Shown piece after piece: positions 11,381 to 24,073 of a DNA stretch of 64,000 bases. Source of the DNA: Emergomyces orientalis (Eukaryota > Ascomycota > Eurotiomycetes > Onygenales > Ajellomycetaceae); the NCBI GenBank assembly GCA_002110485.1, contig MOWL01000067.1, positions 2,232,001 through 2,296,000 on the forward strand, in the 5' to 3' direction. The translations under genes were made by a program, and so were the position numbers. The notes beneath the pieces are model-generated. The model worked only from the letters and a program-made list of their open reading frames with translations, made no database searches and was not told the DNA's origin. Each line of letters starts with the position of its first letter. Position 1 is the stretch's first letter.

Positions 11381-12424
11381 AATGTTTGACAGAGCGCAAA
11401 CTTTCAGCACGCGATCTAGTAGAGACATATCTAGAGAGCACGAACGGTTGAATGGACTTCTAGAGTGGGTATCGTGTCGTTATCCTTCATTATATTTACG
11501 ATGTCTGCACTCCTACGTCTCCATGTGGCGGGCCGTGTGACTTTAAACCACCCCCAGGGCCGTCATCCAAGCGAATCCGGATGCTTTAACCATTGCGATG
11601 CTTTTGGAGATGAAAGAGAGAACAGTAAACGCCGAGGTCCTCTCCATGGGATTCCTTTTCTTGTCGAAGAGATAATTACCCTTGGAGTCTCTAATTATGC
11701 GCGCCGTAAGAAGCATATGTAGTCTCCTTACTGTGCAATTCAGGTGCTGCACTGCTTAGCCATGCCAATCTTTCCGAATAGGCAGCAATGAGGTCAAGTT
11801 ATCAGTTCGTTGCATCTCCTGCAATTTGATTCATCCGTTTCCCGTAAACCACCCTGAGCCACTTGACGGTCAATGGCTGAGAGGGATATTCATCCCGAGG
11901 AGGCCAATGTCGAAATCCGTATAATCTTGCTGATCATCCAGGAGGATCAAATTGCGGAATTGCAGTGGCAGTAGCGGCGAATATGTGTACATTCAGCCTA
12001 GGTACTGAAACTGACGGAAGTGTAAGTTGATCCCAGGTGATTGGGAAGAAAAATATAACTTAACATCGTGTGCTCACGTCCCCTCTACATTCAGATTATG
12101 TTTCCAGCAAATCGAAATGCTGTTGTTGGTATACAGCCAACCGTCGGATTAACTTCAACCAAAAGGGTTATTCCAGAGTCAAGCGGTGTGAACACTGGGG
12201 GGACGTTCGGGAAAACAAATGTGGATGCTGCAATCGGGTTGGATGCTATTACCAGCTGCTTCAAATCTGGTGAAAGCTCCCATAAAACCAATAAGAAAGG
12301 CCTAAAGTTTCTAACTTGGGGGTATGCAGGTGTGCCTTTCGGAATTGCCATAATACAGACCACATGGAGAGAGGATCTCTTCATTAGATATGGCTCCGTG
12401 GTTGAGGATCTCGTAGCCTGAAGA
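11381..12424 (+). pseudogene. Amidase-signature family pseudogene
   Basis: Fragments of a fungal amidase (GatA/acetamidase family, amide to acid plus ammonia) occur in order on the plus strand but in different frames. They are LTERKLSARDLVETYLEST (near 11391), RAVIQANPDALTIA (11560s), KRRGPLHGIPFLVEE (11630s), PGGSNCGIAVAVAANMCTF then LGTETDGS (about 11940-12020), an intron-like gap (about 12023-12095), and FPANRNAVVGIQPTVGLTS onward to GTFGKT. The fold around the catalytic Ser-cisSer-Lys triad is damaged: the usual GGSSGG reads GGSNCG, so a key serine is lost. Frameshifts and stops separate the pieces. No continuous product is possible. The family call is firm; the substrate is unknown. Confidence 0.75.
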
Positions 12425-13298
12425 TCAAAGCCGAATTTTTTCAAAGTCGGAGCTTCTTATTACACGTATATTAGGAACAAGCCGGACAGCTTATGTTAAG
12501 CCGTGCTGCACGAAATCAGCCACTGCTTCTGTGGGATCAATCTATTGTCTGGTAGTCCAAGATCGCAGTTAAGGTTACATCATTCCCACATGATGAAGTA
12601 CAGCGCTACTCATATTGCAGAAATGTAGGGATGATAGATCTGCCTTAATGATGGTGGCACTTAGATCCGATTGGACTATCTTCAAACGAACTTCCCGTTA
12701 CTACATGCACCTTGACTTCAGAGAAGTAACTGATATTATTCACTTGCGAAATATACCGCTAAGCATGTCAATCAAACAGGACAATCGTAAATAATGTACA
12801 GTACATGTAGAGTACATGTACATGTTCCTCAGCCAGCATACCCCAAATATGCAATAAATCATGATTCTCCAGGCCAAAATCGAAGGTCAACTCTCGAACA
12901 AATTTCAACCTAAAGCATTTCCAAGTGTGACGTACAACCCTTTGCTTGAGCGAGCGATTATATCTTAGCGTATATTTTTTGTCGGGTTATCTGCATCCTC
13001 TTACTGGTTGAATAGTGCCATGTGAGGTCATCTACTAATGATGGGTCAAATCTGGGCGGTGCAACCACGACGCTCACGTCACGCCCATTCTTCGTCATAG
13101 ATTCACTTTTCACATCTACGGAGATCTCGCAAATAGATAGCGGCCTATAGAAAAATGTGCAAGCTAAGAAACTAATGATCAGTGAAATGAAATATGCCGG
13201 AGGTAGCGCGATGAATCCATATAACCATGGCATGCAAGCCGTTCTTCAAAACCTAAGTTACATGATCATATCCAGGCACCCAGCGAAGACAAAATGAC
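12425..13298. other. Intergenic region without recognised features
   Basis: Only short open frames without recognisable domains occur here. The stretch near 12795-12825 has repeated GTACATGTA-type palindromes. Confidence 0.45.
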
Positions 13299-13835
13299 TC
13301 AAGCAGGTGTATTCTGTACCAATAAGTACTTTTGATCAAAGACACAGTGGCCCACCCGCGAGCTGGCATAAAATTGGCACGCCCCACATCCATGTTCCCA
13401 ACACACGGCTGAGCCCATGCACTGAATCGTCTTACAAAGATTTGGCGCATCATTTACTCCCCGAGCCACAGGCGCCTTGGTCAACTGCTGCTGCCGCTTC
13501 TCGAGCTCCCGGCTAAACGTCTCTGGGTCCGCAAGCCTAAGTGGAAGCAAACGTTGAGACGGCTGATATATCTGCTGCATGCTGACCTGAGAACTATCTG
13601 TGCCATTACACAGCCGTGTCAGATGTTCCTTTTCCTGTAAAGTAAAGGGGGATGTTGCGAGGGTGGTCAGCAACTGGTCGCGGGTGAGAGGACATAGTCC
13701 ACGACTTCGCCTGCTCCGTTGAAGAAGCGCAAGATGCCATCAACGCCGATGTGCTGAAAGCTCATTGGGTCATCGTCCATTCTCTTGTTCATGTTCTCGA
13801 ATAAGGCATCGGAGTAAATTCCGTTGTTCTACTGT
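13299..13835 (-). pseudogene. Cysteine-rich fungal protein gene with a frameshift
   Basis: The reading frame starts after a possible intron acceptor (GTAG before 13829) with NNGIYSDALFENMNKRMDDD. It runs to GEVVDYV near 13692, then needs a one-base shift to continue as PLTRDQLLTTLATSPFTLQE and on to a C-terminal cysteine module (CKTIQCMGSAVCWEHGCGAC, ending in GHCVF) and a stop at 13299-13301. The six or more closely spaced cysteines suggest an extracellular protein, and a hydrophobic MGLALAVGLCLVVDSVLC sequence lies upstream near 14020 in a separate frame. I do not recognise the family and assign no function. The single frameshift could also be a sequencing error, so the pseudogene call is tentative. 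Confidence 0.5.
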
Positions 13836-15398
13836 TGATTAGTAGCAAAAACGGATGGGTATTATCAACTGATGTGCCAGATGCTATATATCTGGATGAA
13901 GGGGATGGAGAGGGAAGAAGAAAGAAGCTCATGTCGCTCGCCTATCCTTCTTCACACAATACACTATCAACCACAAGACAGAGGCCGACGGCAAGGGCAA
14001 GGCCCATACGGAGGAAGAAAGACTGCGTGGTCGTTCGGGAATTTAAATTGCGCTAACCAAGCTCAGCAAACGCGAGTAAAAGAACGTGGTTAAAAAATCC
14101 AACCAGTTTTCGGAAGCAAAATCTCTACGATGCATGTAGCTATCCACATATAAAGGAAAGGGTAGGGAACCTTGAGTGTGCAAACCGGAGTCTTTGCCAG
14201 TGTATCATCCCATCTGCCCGCTCCCCGTCCTTTTTCGGGAACATGCCAGAGACCCAGGCAGCCAGACAATAAACAGAAACAAACGATCGAGGGGTCGGTT
14301 TTCGAAATATCATCGACAGTGGTGTGCAGTATCCTCCACCGACGTAGGAATAGATAACGTAGTCAATTGCTGACATTGTGATGATACTCAATGATAAACA
14401 TCCTTATTGTCTTGGTGCCTGTCCTCAGTCCATCATACATCTTTCATATCCTGAGGAGAAGACGAGTTATCTATAGATAGATCGGGAATCAATCGGCTGG
14501 AATCTAACCCCATGTATGTAGCGTCCAGAGAGGGATGCTAGCACCCAAACCGAGCTTCCACGATCAAACCAGAGCGGCTTCGACTTGCCCGCAGCACTCG
14601 TACTCCTCCGTTCCCCCGACGACTTCTCTCTCTCTGTGTGTGTGTTTTAGCAGCCCACCCGCCAATTGGATCCGTCCCGTCCCCCGTCACAAGTTAGCCT
14701 TCTCTCCCATCTCTCCGTGTCCCTTCTCTGGGCCTCTCTTTGATCCATCAAACCGGGATGCTTTTTCACGGCCCAATTCACACCTCTTTGTTCTGAAATC
14801 TGACCCCGTAAATTAACCGCGCCTGCCTGACGGGAACACACACATCAGAAATTGCTTCTGGGCAAGAATAATATGTCCGTGCTGTATGAATATGGATGGA
14901 TATCATGACTATCATCATATAAACCGCATTCGGCGAACCTGGCTCCGAGTTCCTCGAACAGTAACTTTCTGCGTGATAGGAAGGTCTGGTAACTTATGCA
15001 CTAGGTATCATTGTACCGGGCACCCTCGCAGGTTCCAAGGATGGCAGAAAACCAATATCCATGGATATGGCCCATACAAATAAAATTGGGGTAGCGTGCA
15101 GACATCTGCGTACCTAGCTACCTATGTACTGTACCTAGCTAGGTACTAGTTAACTAGGCTAGTTAACTATATCAACTCTTTTACTAAGCAGAGTGGCTTG
15201 GAACGCGCAACCCTACCACCAATTGAGCCTCATGTTTCATGCATCAAACCTCAAGCGCCATCACGAAACAGCCTCGCATGAGCAAACCCCAACGTTGCTG
15301 CGTGACAAAACGCGCATACTATTACTTTATCTTTGCGCCGATAAAATGAATCGCTGGCGGGATAACTAAATGAATCCCACCATAACATTTCCCTCCAC
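13836..15398. other. Intergenic region upstream of the F-box gene
   Basis: This stretch of about 1.6 kb has only short open frames without domains. A (TC/GT)-rich tract lies at 14625-14650. A palindromic low-complexity patch built from CTAGCTAGGTAC-like words lies at 15110-15165. Confidence 0.5.
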
Positions 15399-16505
15399 AT
15401 GGCCCGCAGGATCCGAACACCCGTACACCCTGTTTCTGCTTCGATCGAGACTCTCCCCAATGAGCTTCTCGACCACGTGCTCTCTTACCTCTCCTCGGAC
15501 CCTCCTCCGTCTTCACGGAAGCTCCGCCAAGTGCCCACACACAACATCACATCGTCCGTGACAGTAGATCTGAAAAATGTTTCGCGAGCCTCTTCCCGAT
15601 TTCGAGCGCTGGCGCGGCCTCTCCTCTTCGCCCACACCCGTCACGAGCTACGAGATCAGGAACGCTTCCTAGACTTCCTTCGTGAACATGAACTTGCTTC
15701 CCATGTACAATCAGTTGTGGTTTCAGTGCGGTCGATATTCCCTAGCAGCGAGAAACCGCTATGGTGGGTGCGGTTGCTGGAAGTGGTCGATCCTCAGGAT
15801 GTCACTGTCATAGCCCCACCCTATATGTTCGCGCATATGGCACTATGTAGTCTAAACGGCGCGCATTCATGGGCATTTGAATTACCGCTTCAGACTATGC
15901 AGTTTCATCAACTGGCTCAGCGGCGGTCGGACTTTCAGGAATCAGAGGTGGACGATACGTTCTTCAACGCTAGACCGTGGACGCAAATCTTATTCAACGA
16001 AGGCTCTTCTCTAAGAGCATATAGCAATTACGAGTACTATCTTCTTCGTGTCCCGTCAATTATGGATCACTGGGGCTCTGTCGATCCTCTCCACACCAAG
16101 GAACTGCCATACCCTGTCGGGGCAATCTCGCGCCTAACATCCTTCCATTACACCGCAGTTTTCCCTTTCTACAATCACACAAATTTAGTTTTGAAGGTGA
16201 TACGTAACATGTCGAACCTCCTTCATTTAAGTTTCCAGCTTGCACCGGAGCCTACGAGCACCATCTTCGAGGAGGAGCAACGAACCGGAACGCTGGATCC
16301 TAACGACCCGTGGATGGAACTGGATACAAGTTATTCGTTAATTTCGCATTCAGTCAGATATCTAGGCGTACAAGGAAAGCTTGTTGAGTTTCGATCTTTT
16401 GATTTTGAGCTCGAAGCCCTGAGAGATAATCTGGTCTCCAGAATTGGCTCGAATTTGAAAGGGAAGTGGACCCACGAAGGAGGCGGGCTGTGGGTTAAAA
16501 TATAA
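15399..16505 (+). CDS. F-box domain protein
   Basis: This single-exon gene encodes 368 residues. An F-box lies near the N-terminus (ETLPNELLDHVLSYL, about residues 17-31), followed after a short loop by the second helix segment (LKNVSRASSRFRALARPLLF). F-box proteins bind Skp1 and bring substrates to SCF ubiquitin ligases. The remaining 280 residues carry no repeat I recognise, so the substrate cannot be guessed. The start ATG precedes the F-box closely and no intron signal is needed. Neighbours are unrelated. It could equally be one of the many lineage-specific fungal F-box-like proteins with no known partner. Confidence 0.78.
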   Translation: MARRIRTPVHPVSASIETLPNELLDHVLSYLSSDPPPSSRKLRQVPTHNITSSVTVDLKNVSRASSRFRALARPLLFAHTRHELRDQERFLDFLREHELASHVQSVVVSVRSIFPSSEKPLWWVRLLEVVDPQDVTVIAPPYMFAHMALCSLNGAHSWAFELPLQTMQFHQLAQRRSDFQESEVDDTFFNARPWTQILFNEGSSLRAYSNYEYYLLRVPSIMDHWGSVDPLHTKELPYPVGAISRLTSFHYTAVFPFYNHTNLVLKVIRNMSNLLHLSFQLAPEPTSTIFEEEQRTGTLDPNDPWMELDTSYSLISHSVRYLGVQGKLVEFRSFDFELEALRDNLVSRIGSNLKGKWTHEGGGLWVKI

Positions 16506-17146
16506 AATCAGAACCAGTTACCCCCTGTAACTATCATTCACAATTTACATCTGCGTCAGGACGTCGGTGTACTCGACTCTAGACCCAGTACCAAATTGTA
16601 ATATGGATATTTCTCCTTTTGTTCGTACAACATATTTCCATTCACAACTTTTCCAAAATTGCTGTGCGGGAGTTATACACGGTATTTTGTCAAAAATATG
16701 CATGGAGCCCCAGGAACAATTTGCATTTATTTCATCAAGAAGCGTTCATAACAAGTGCCATGTTTTACCGAATTATTCCACCTTTTGTCCATGTTCTTTT
16801 ATATCTTCTAATTTCAACCCTTATCTGTTTCTTCCTGGTTTGAACTATAACACCATGCCTTGTAATTGCAGAGTAAAGAAGTTGTGTTAGAAAACTTCTT
16901 TTTTGAGTGTTTTTGTTAATATTATATCCCGTGAACGACCTCCATTACCCTGAGCAACGACACAGGGTATAAAATTCTTGGGATGTAAGAGGCTAGCCCT
17001 GACTCGTATTATAAATGGGGGAGATTCACCGTCTAATATGTAATTGTAATTTACACCTGGGTAAACAATATTATCACTTTCGATATTCTAGCGCAAAACC
17101 AAACAAGAAAATAGCATAGAAATTTATAATGCATCCCTTCGCAAAC
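16506..17146. other. Intergenic region between F-box and MFS genes
   Basis: This AT-rich spacer lies between convergent genes. No supported feature is seen. Confidence 0.5.
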
Positions 17147-19117
17147 CTACTTTTCACCGTTCCCTGAAGAGCCTGGAGAAACGGACTGTTCCATCTCCAT
17201 CAACTGCTGTCGTTCATCCGCCGTCATCTCACTCTTCGCCGCATTGACTCTCACGAAAAAAAACATAATCAACAACGAGGCAGTCGCACATCCAACCTGG
17301 AACCAAAAAACAACTCTATAGCTTCCTAGCTTCCCCAGGTGCGCGGTGTGTACCTGCGCTACATCCGCAAACCCAAGAAGAAACGCAATGCTCAAGTGCA
17401 GAACTGAATTGATCACAGCACCAGCCAGCCCTTGGCGCTTGGCAGGCTGACTTGTCGTAATGAAGATATTCGTGATGTTAAAGGTTATGTCGATGCCCAG
17501 AGTGGCGCCAATCATGGCTGGAAAGGCAAAGGCCCAATATGACGCTCCCTTAGGCATGACCGCGAATAGGACGCCGGTTCCAACCCATCCAACGCCGGAA
17601 ATTATAAGTAAAACTGTCCCTGAGATGAGATGGAGGAATAAGGCGCAGAGGAGAGGGAAAACGAATCCGCCGACAACCATGGGTACGCACCAGGCCACTA
17701 CCTGCATTGGACTTGCTCCCATGATATTGACCATACTAAACGAACGTGGTTAGAGGTGAGGACATAAAAGGAAAGGCATTGGGAAAGTGTGGTGTAATGG
17801 GTTGTTAACGTACTATAGGGTTCCGTAAAGGAGGAAAACACCTAAACACCCATAGAAGAAGAGGAGTGAAACGACTAATGGCTTCATGTAGGGAACATCG
17901 AAAATATCGAATGGTAATAGAGGCGACATGGCAACCCACCCCTCGACGTACACCGCAAGCCCAAGAAGAATACTACCAATGATGAAACAAAGGTACACGT
18001 AAGGGGTCCTCCAGCCGTCAGGGGCATGTGCGCTATCAGTAATGGCAAAAACAGTCAATGTCAAGCCAGGAACGATAAGTGCTGCACCCATGTAATCCAT
18101 CTTGATACCTTGTTTCCGAGCCTCAGCCGTATCGGATGGGATAGTCAAGAAGGAGGAAACTGTCGTGATAGCTGCAAGAATCGCACCGATCCAGAAATAC
18201 CATCCCCATGAAAGGAACTGCGCAGAGACGCCGGAGCAAAAGATTCCAATGAAAAACCCAACAACAGCGCAGGTCCCGTAAATGCTAAATATTATGTTTT
18301 TTCTCGGACCCGGTCTGTAAACTTTCGCAAGAAGCATCATGCTTGAAGGAAGGTAGGCAGCCGGGCCAATTCCTTGCAGCGTCCGGCAAAAGATCAACAT
18401 CAGTCGGTTTTGAGAGAATCCGGCAATCACAGACCAGACAAAAAGCCATGCCATGCCAAAGACGTACACTGGGTAGCCGCCAATCATATCGGAAAGTCGG
18501 CCAAATATCAGCAATGTTGCGGCTACTACAAGCGAAAAGGCGCTTGCAGGCCAGACAGCGGAAGATTCAGTAATATTCAGCTCCTGAACCAGAGATGGCA
18601 ACACTACATTGAAGCCGGAGATGAAATACTCCTAAGATAACGCAACGGGGATTTAATTAGTAAAATCAGCACAAAATGGTCGTCACACCAGCACATGCAC
18701 ATGCTGAATTCCAAAATTTAAATAATATAAAAAATTATGAAAGTAAAAAAAGAGGTTGAGGGGGGATCTAAATCTTACCGCAAGGACTTGAGACATGGAA
18801 ATTGAAAACACAAACGCTACCTCAGTCCAAGCATTTTTAAATGCAGCTGGGCGCTCCCTTCCTAACCGCTCAAGATCACGCTCTGACAGCAGCTTGGCCT
18901 GTACGGGTTGTTTTCCATCGCGAATAGATGTTCCAGCAGTGGATTCTATTGTGGCAGGATCGTTAGGAGCTTCGGCATTGGAGCTGGCGGCCAGTGCATT
19001 CCCCGAGCTCCAAAATCTCCATCCCAATTTCTTCCTCTCGGTATGCCGTGCCGCGCGCGACTCGACGGTTGTTGAGTTACCATGAGGAGTGTCGAGACCG
19101 GTATCCAATGTTATCAT
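17147..19117 (-). CDS. MFS transporter, DHA2-type (aminotriazole-resistance/ATR1-like)
   Basis: This is a plasma-membrane proton antiporter of the major facilitator superfamily. Exons 19117-18779, 18631-17814 and 17735-17147 join in phase to give 581 residues. After a cytosolic N-terminal tail of about 110 residues there are about 14 predicted membrane helices. Hallmarks include the loop 2-3 motif GRLSDMIG and helix 4 FCRTLQGIGPAAYLPSS, with YGTCAVVGFFIGIFCSG in helix 5. The charged C-terminal tail begins near VRVNAAKSEMTADERQQ. The pattern fits the fungal ATR1/AMF1-like group, whose members export drugs or move ammonium; the substrate here is not determined. No lesion is seen. Confidence 0.9.
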
Positions 19118-20635
19118 GATTATTGGAAATTAAAGTAGTGTATAAACAATATAACAATATTGACCATGAAATGGATATAAAATGTGTAGGTGCAATGTCA
19201 AAATGATTGAAGCAAGGAAATACCGCGTGATGTGCTTAATATTTGCCGCTCCAGAAAGCCCTCCATACCTGGCAACAATGCTTATGTATAGGATGCAAGA
19301 GGCATGTCAATATCAACGTTATTTAAAGAATCTTTGCAGTAAAACTCTTCTCTGACAGGAGAAAATCTTCCACGAGAGAGGGCGGAGAAAGAGTAGACAG
19401 AGAAAAGCGGAAGATGGCATCAGGCACAGACGAACGGCATGTCAGTGGATTGCAAATCAAAAGCCCACATAGATTCCTTGGAGGTGTCGAAATGGGCATA
19501 ACGGCGTCATATGTTCCTCTAGCTGCAGGAAAGAATTTAGCAGACACAACATTTCTTCCCTTCCGGTTGGTTATTAGCCTGGTCTTCAAGCGGGGGTGGA
19601 GACATACGAGGCGAAAACAAAAAGGTGAGGAGGGCCGGAACCTCCATGGGTTAACCATGGGGAGGCGGCCCCGTGGAGTCAATTCGATATTTTGGAACCA
19701 CATTCAATATTTTTTAAATTTTTTTGACGTCTCACACAACCGTCTCCATATCGCTAAGCCATCTATCTGTCTTGGGCTTCGAATGACACATCTCTGGCAG
19801 CCAGAGAAATATGAGAAATACTACTTGTCACCATTTGTGAGGTGGGGAAACATGACGCATGTAAATCGGGTAACTTGGGTGCCTTGGTAATTATTTAGTT
19901 AGTAAATATGAACATTGTGATGCGAACAGATCTGGATTCTCCGGGATTGGAACCTTGCTGGGCCATAACAAACTTTCTCCATGACTATTTACTCCGTAGT
20001 ACAAGTTGTCATATTTTTCGCCTGCCCTAAGCGAGGGATAATGGAAAAAGGTCCTATGGTCCCATTAGTCATCAGAATCGCCGGAATGCCCGATGGGGAA
20101 GGAATAACCGCTGCGGGGCTTACTTTCCGGTGGCCTGGATTTTAGCGCGCGGCTTCGGCGTGGTTTGCCATCGAGACGACAGGTTCGACTACTGGTTTGA
20201 AGATTAAGATATGCATCGCATGTGTTGATTCGGGAGCGGTTGGGATGCGATGCAAACTACACATTACTTGCTGCTTCTTCAAAAATGGATGACATGATGA
20301 ATACTCCCAAGGGATTTGCGTATTATCTTCAATTGATACACGCACAGTGAACTGGCTCGGAAGAAAGAGTAGTAGGGCTGTGATATGCTTTTTTTACAAT
20401 TGCCCATTTGTAAGAAAAAACCGAGACCCGTCAATAACGAACTAACTAAGGTACCTATTATAAATATCTATCCACAACCAGTAACTCCGATAATGAACAA
20501 AGGTATAACAGACATAAATACATCCCTCGCCCCGAAAACGAAAAAAGTTCCATGATCCATATGCATAATTAGCACAAAAGTCATGAAAAAATGATTAGAA
20601 ATAATTCATTCATATCGCAACAACTCCCCATCCAT
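19118..20635. other. Intergenic region between MFS and MCM2 genes
   Basis: This 1.5 kb spacer contains the MFS promoter and the MCM2 3' end. Open frames are short and without domains. One TACTCCGTAGTAC palindrome lies at 19990-20002. Confidence 0.5.
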
Positions 20636-23590
20636 TCAGCGAGCTCTCCGTCCCGCGCCATTCCTCGACCCCAAGCCCGATGAACTTGCACCACCCGCGG
20701 CTCCTCGCCGTCTCTGGGTACCCGGCCTAGCAAGGGTGTATCTAGAGAAGCAATGCATTAGCAAAGGGGCAAGGGCCAGAAATGAGTTAGGAAAACATAC
20801 TTGGCAAATGCTCTCGCAAGAGCCTTTTTGCAGCTGACTTTCTGGCTGCTGATGAATGAGTCGACTGTTACGGCAATGGCGCGGTCGATGTCCTGGGCGG
20901 TGCAGTAATCTGATAACCGCATTTTACAGAATGCTTCAGCAATACGCATAATGGCTTCAAGATGACGGACCTGTTCGTAATAACTTTGTTAGTCATCGTG
21001 TTTCGCTTTCTCATAAGCTGTGGTAGGGCACGCATCGATAATCACAGCTAAGGTGGGAGCAGGGGGGAGGGGAGGAGGAAGAAACTCACCGTGATCGGAT
21101 ATGCCCCTGTAGCTAAGCTTTCTCTTCTCATGTCTGCAAAAAGGCGCGCAACTTTGTCTTGGTCGATTTGGTACAATTTTGGTCGGCATCGTTCCCTTGC
21201 ATACAGAATATATTTCCTGAGAAGTTCTTGGGGAATCTGCTCTACAGCCCCAGCGTCTGAAATCCCTAGATTGGAACCCTCCATTTCTTCATCCTGATCT
21301 TCATCAGAAGCTTCCCGTGGAACGGGTTTCCCATACTCGTCAGTCTGAGGTCTAGGAGGGTTGGCTCTGGCATGCGAGTTGACGACGAATTTCGCCAACC
21401 GCTCATCTTCTTCTGGGTTAACCGTGTCTCGGACGACACAAAGGATATCAAAACGAGAAAGAATAGGCTCTGTCAGCTCGACATTATGCGAGAATGGAAT
21501 AGCACCATTATATCTGCCTCCAATTGGGTTGGCAGCGGCGACAATAGCGCAACGAGCTTGAAGTGTCGTGACAATACCGGCTTTGGATATCGAAATTGTT
21601 TGCTGTTCCATAGCTTCGTGGATAGATGTACGGTCCTGGTCATTCATCTTATCAAACTCGTCGATGAGACATGTACCTCGATCAGCCAACACTAGTGCCC
21701 CACCTTCGAGTGTCCATTCACTAGTCAAGGGGTCACGACGCACGCTGGCTGTGAGACCGACGGCACTGGCACCTTGTCCAGTTGCAAAAACAGCTCTGTG
21801 TGCGGTTTTTTCAATGTATTTCAATATTTGGGACTTGGCCGTACCAGGATCACCAAGGAGAAGTACGTTGATATCACCACGGATAGACATCTTTCCCTGC
21901 GCCTCTTTGCTCACGCCGCCGAAGAGAGAAAGCGCTACGGCGGTTTTGACGTCTTCATGGCCATAAATACTTGGCGCCATGGATCCTATAAGCCTATCCA
22001 CGATCTGCGGGTCTCTGGACAACGCTCGAATCTGCCGCTCGTCCTCTTCATTCAGGTGGAAACCCGCCAGTTGGTCGTGAGATTTGACGAGATGATTAGC
22101 CTCCAAGATCGTTGCAAACACCGGGAAGCCATTTTTGTTGTTCAATTGGCCATCATAATGATTGCGATAAATGCCAATAATTTCCACTTCGTCCCCCGGT
22201 TTCGCAGAGTCAATAAGATCGGCAAGAAGAATAACTTCCCTATGTCGTGGTAGCCGACCAGCGGGGACTGTTCCAGGAGATTCCTGCAGAGTCAATTTCT
22301 GATAGTTGCGGTATTCTGTTTTTTCAGAGTTCAGCGTGAAAGGGCCTCGGCCCTGGCAGTTCTGGCAGAAAGAAATCTTGACCTCCGCGTTTGACTCTTG
22401 CTGGAAAGGTCCCAAAGTAACGCCGCATTTGGTACAGTTGAACATGACATATTTAAGTTGTGGGAAAACACCAGTTCTCCTGGTGACAACTCCACTGACA
22501 CCGACGAGACAGTTGAGGTGGCTTTGGCGGAGTTGTCGAAGAGTGTACCTGAACGGGAGGTTGGTGATACGAACATGGATATCGTTATGAATCCGATGAT
22601 AGTCTGGATAATGAAGTAGGGTTACCTCCATCGCAGCTTGGTCAAAAATCTTCAAAACCTCAGCAGGAGCGTGGGCGAGGAAGTAAGCTAAAATGGCTTT
22701 AGTGTCACATAAATGGGCGTATGAAACCTCGAGTGACTCTGCATTGACTTCTCCCAAGTTTCGAATGCGAGTTCCATAAACTGAAGTCCCATCCTTATCC
22801 GTAAATTCGGTTAAAAACGACTTAAATTCGCGGTAAATAGACCTATGGGCAGAGGGTTGAGCAACCCATTCTGTGACATTGGCCGCTTTAATCTCAGCCA
22901 AAGCTTCAAGTGTCATTTCTTCGTCCATAATATCCATGTCTATTTCATCTACATCCTCGTCGTAGTGATGTCGTCGCCTGCGAGGCTGCCTAGTGAGGTC
23001 GACGTTTCCGTCGTCATCATCGTCCTGTAAAAATGCTGGAGGTACGCGGCGTCGCCGAGCAAGTTCTCGATCACGTCTATTTAATCTAGCTTCAAGTTGG
23101 CGCCTAGTGGCCAGATCCAGTTCTTCATGATCCTCAGTGTCGTCGATATCGTCTCCTTCGTATGCCTCAGGATCGCGGGGTCTGTAGTCACGCTCAAAAG
23201 TGTCTGCGAAAAGATCAATCCCATCCTCATCCTCTGCCATCTCATCAATGTCATCGACATCGCCTATGAATTCAGCCTCGTCGTCCAAATCGTTGTCGAT
23301 AGTGTCATCGAGAGGCAGCATTGGGGGGGAGGAAGGCGGCGCTGTTTCTTTGTTAGCAGTGCGCTTTTTCGACATATAGATATCAAAGTTTCTCCCACTT
23401 ACGGCTGGAGGGAGGGGGCGCTGAAGAGTTATCGTCGTCTGGCTCACGCGATCGTTTCCGTCTAGTAAGGTTCCCTAAGCCGCGATTGGCAGCTGAACTG
23501 CTTGGATGTAAAGGAGAACTGAGCAAGCTGTTAGCGGCAAATCAGACGCTCCAAAGGGATTTCTCAGAGGATGGGGGCTGCCTACCTCAT
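20636..23590 (-). CDS. mcm2: DNA replication licensing factor MCM2
   Basis: This is subunit 2 of the MCM2-7 replicative helicase, loaded at origins in G1. Exons 23590-23586, 23518-23403, 23347-21090, 20970-20801 and 20741-20636 join in phase to give 884 residues. The N-terminus reads MSSPLHPSSS, then a basic patch (RRKRSRE) and a long acidic tail typical of MCM2, which binds histones in other species. A C4 zinc finger (CTKCGVTL..CQNC) lies near residue 340. The AAA+ core shows Walker A GDPGTAKSQ near residue 540, Walker B CLIDEFDKM and the arginine finger LSRFD. A winged-helix part follows in exon 4. The first exon has only five coding bases, placed by the MSS start and a GTAGGC donor. The C-terminus is Arg/Gly-rich. 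It is divergent from the UBR7-like gene. Confidence 0.97.
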
Positions 23591-24073
23591 GACGCGCGAG
23601 TTTCGGTTTTATGTAGCGTCAGGAATTGCGGCTCTGTAGATCTCAAATGAATAGTATATTCGGTTTCAAAAATGCAATGCCGGCAAAACAAATGGTGTTG
23701 CTGAAGAACAATGTGAGTGATGTCTGTCTGAGGAATGATGTGAAAAACAAGGGACAGCAGGGACAAAGTGGAGGAAATCGCGTGCAAACCAAGAACGAGA
23801 TAAAAACGCGAAAAACAACGCGTGTTGGATGCGTGCCACTTAAGTCCCAAATGGGAAAGGCGCTGAAAGTGGGTTAAAATGCAAACAATGCAAACATTTG
23901 TACAGTACATTGAAACGCGGACCCGACCTACATCGCGCAGATAACATCGACGAGGACAACCAAGACTACAATTCCCCCATGCTTTATATTTGATAGTGGA
24001 AGAGCATTATCCCTTTTACCTTGTCAGCTGCATCAACCCTTGGCTAGCTTCGAGTTTCGTAGTGACATAGAAA
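23591..24073. promoter_or_regulatory. Divergent promoter of MCM2 and UBR7-like gene with MCB-like sites
   Basis: This 483-bp region separates two divergent starts. It contains ACGCGT at 23818-23823 (the Mlu1 cell-cycle box bound by MBF in yeasts), AACGCGAAA at 23805-23813 (E2F/MBF-like), and further CGCG words at about 23779 and 23910. MCM genes are classic G1/S targets, so the sites fit MCM2. Binding is inferred. Confidence 0.5.

Noticed and set aside
14535..14816. 93-codon plus-strand open frame upstream of the F-box gene
   Set aside because: Pro/Ser-rich composition from low-complexity pyrimidine sequence, with no domain or splice context.
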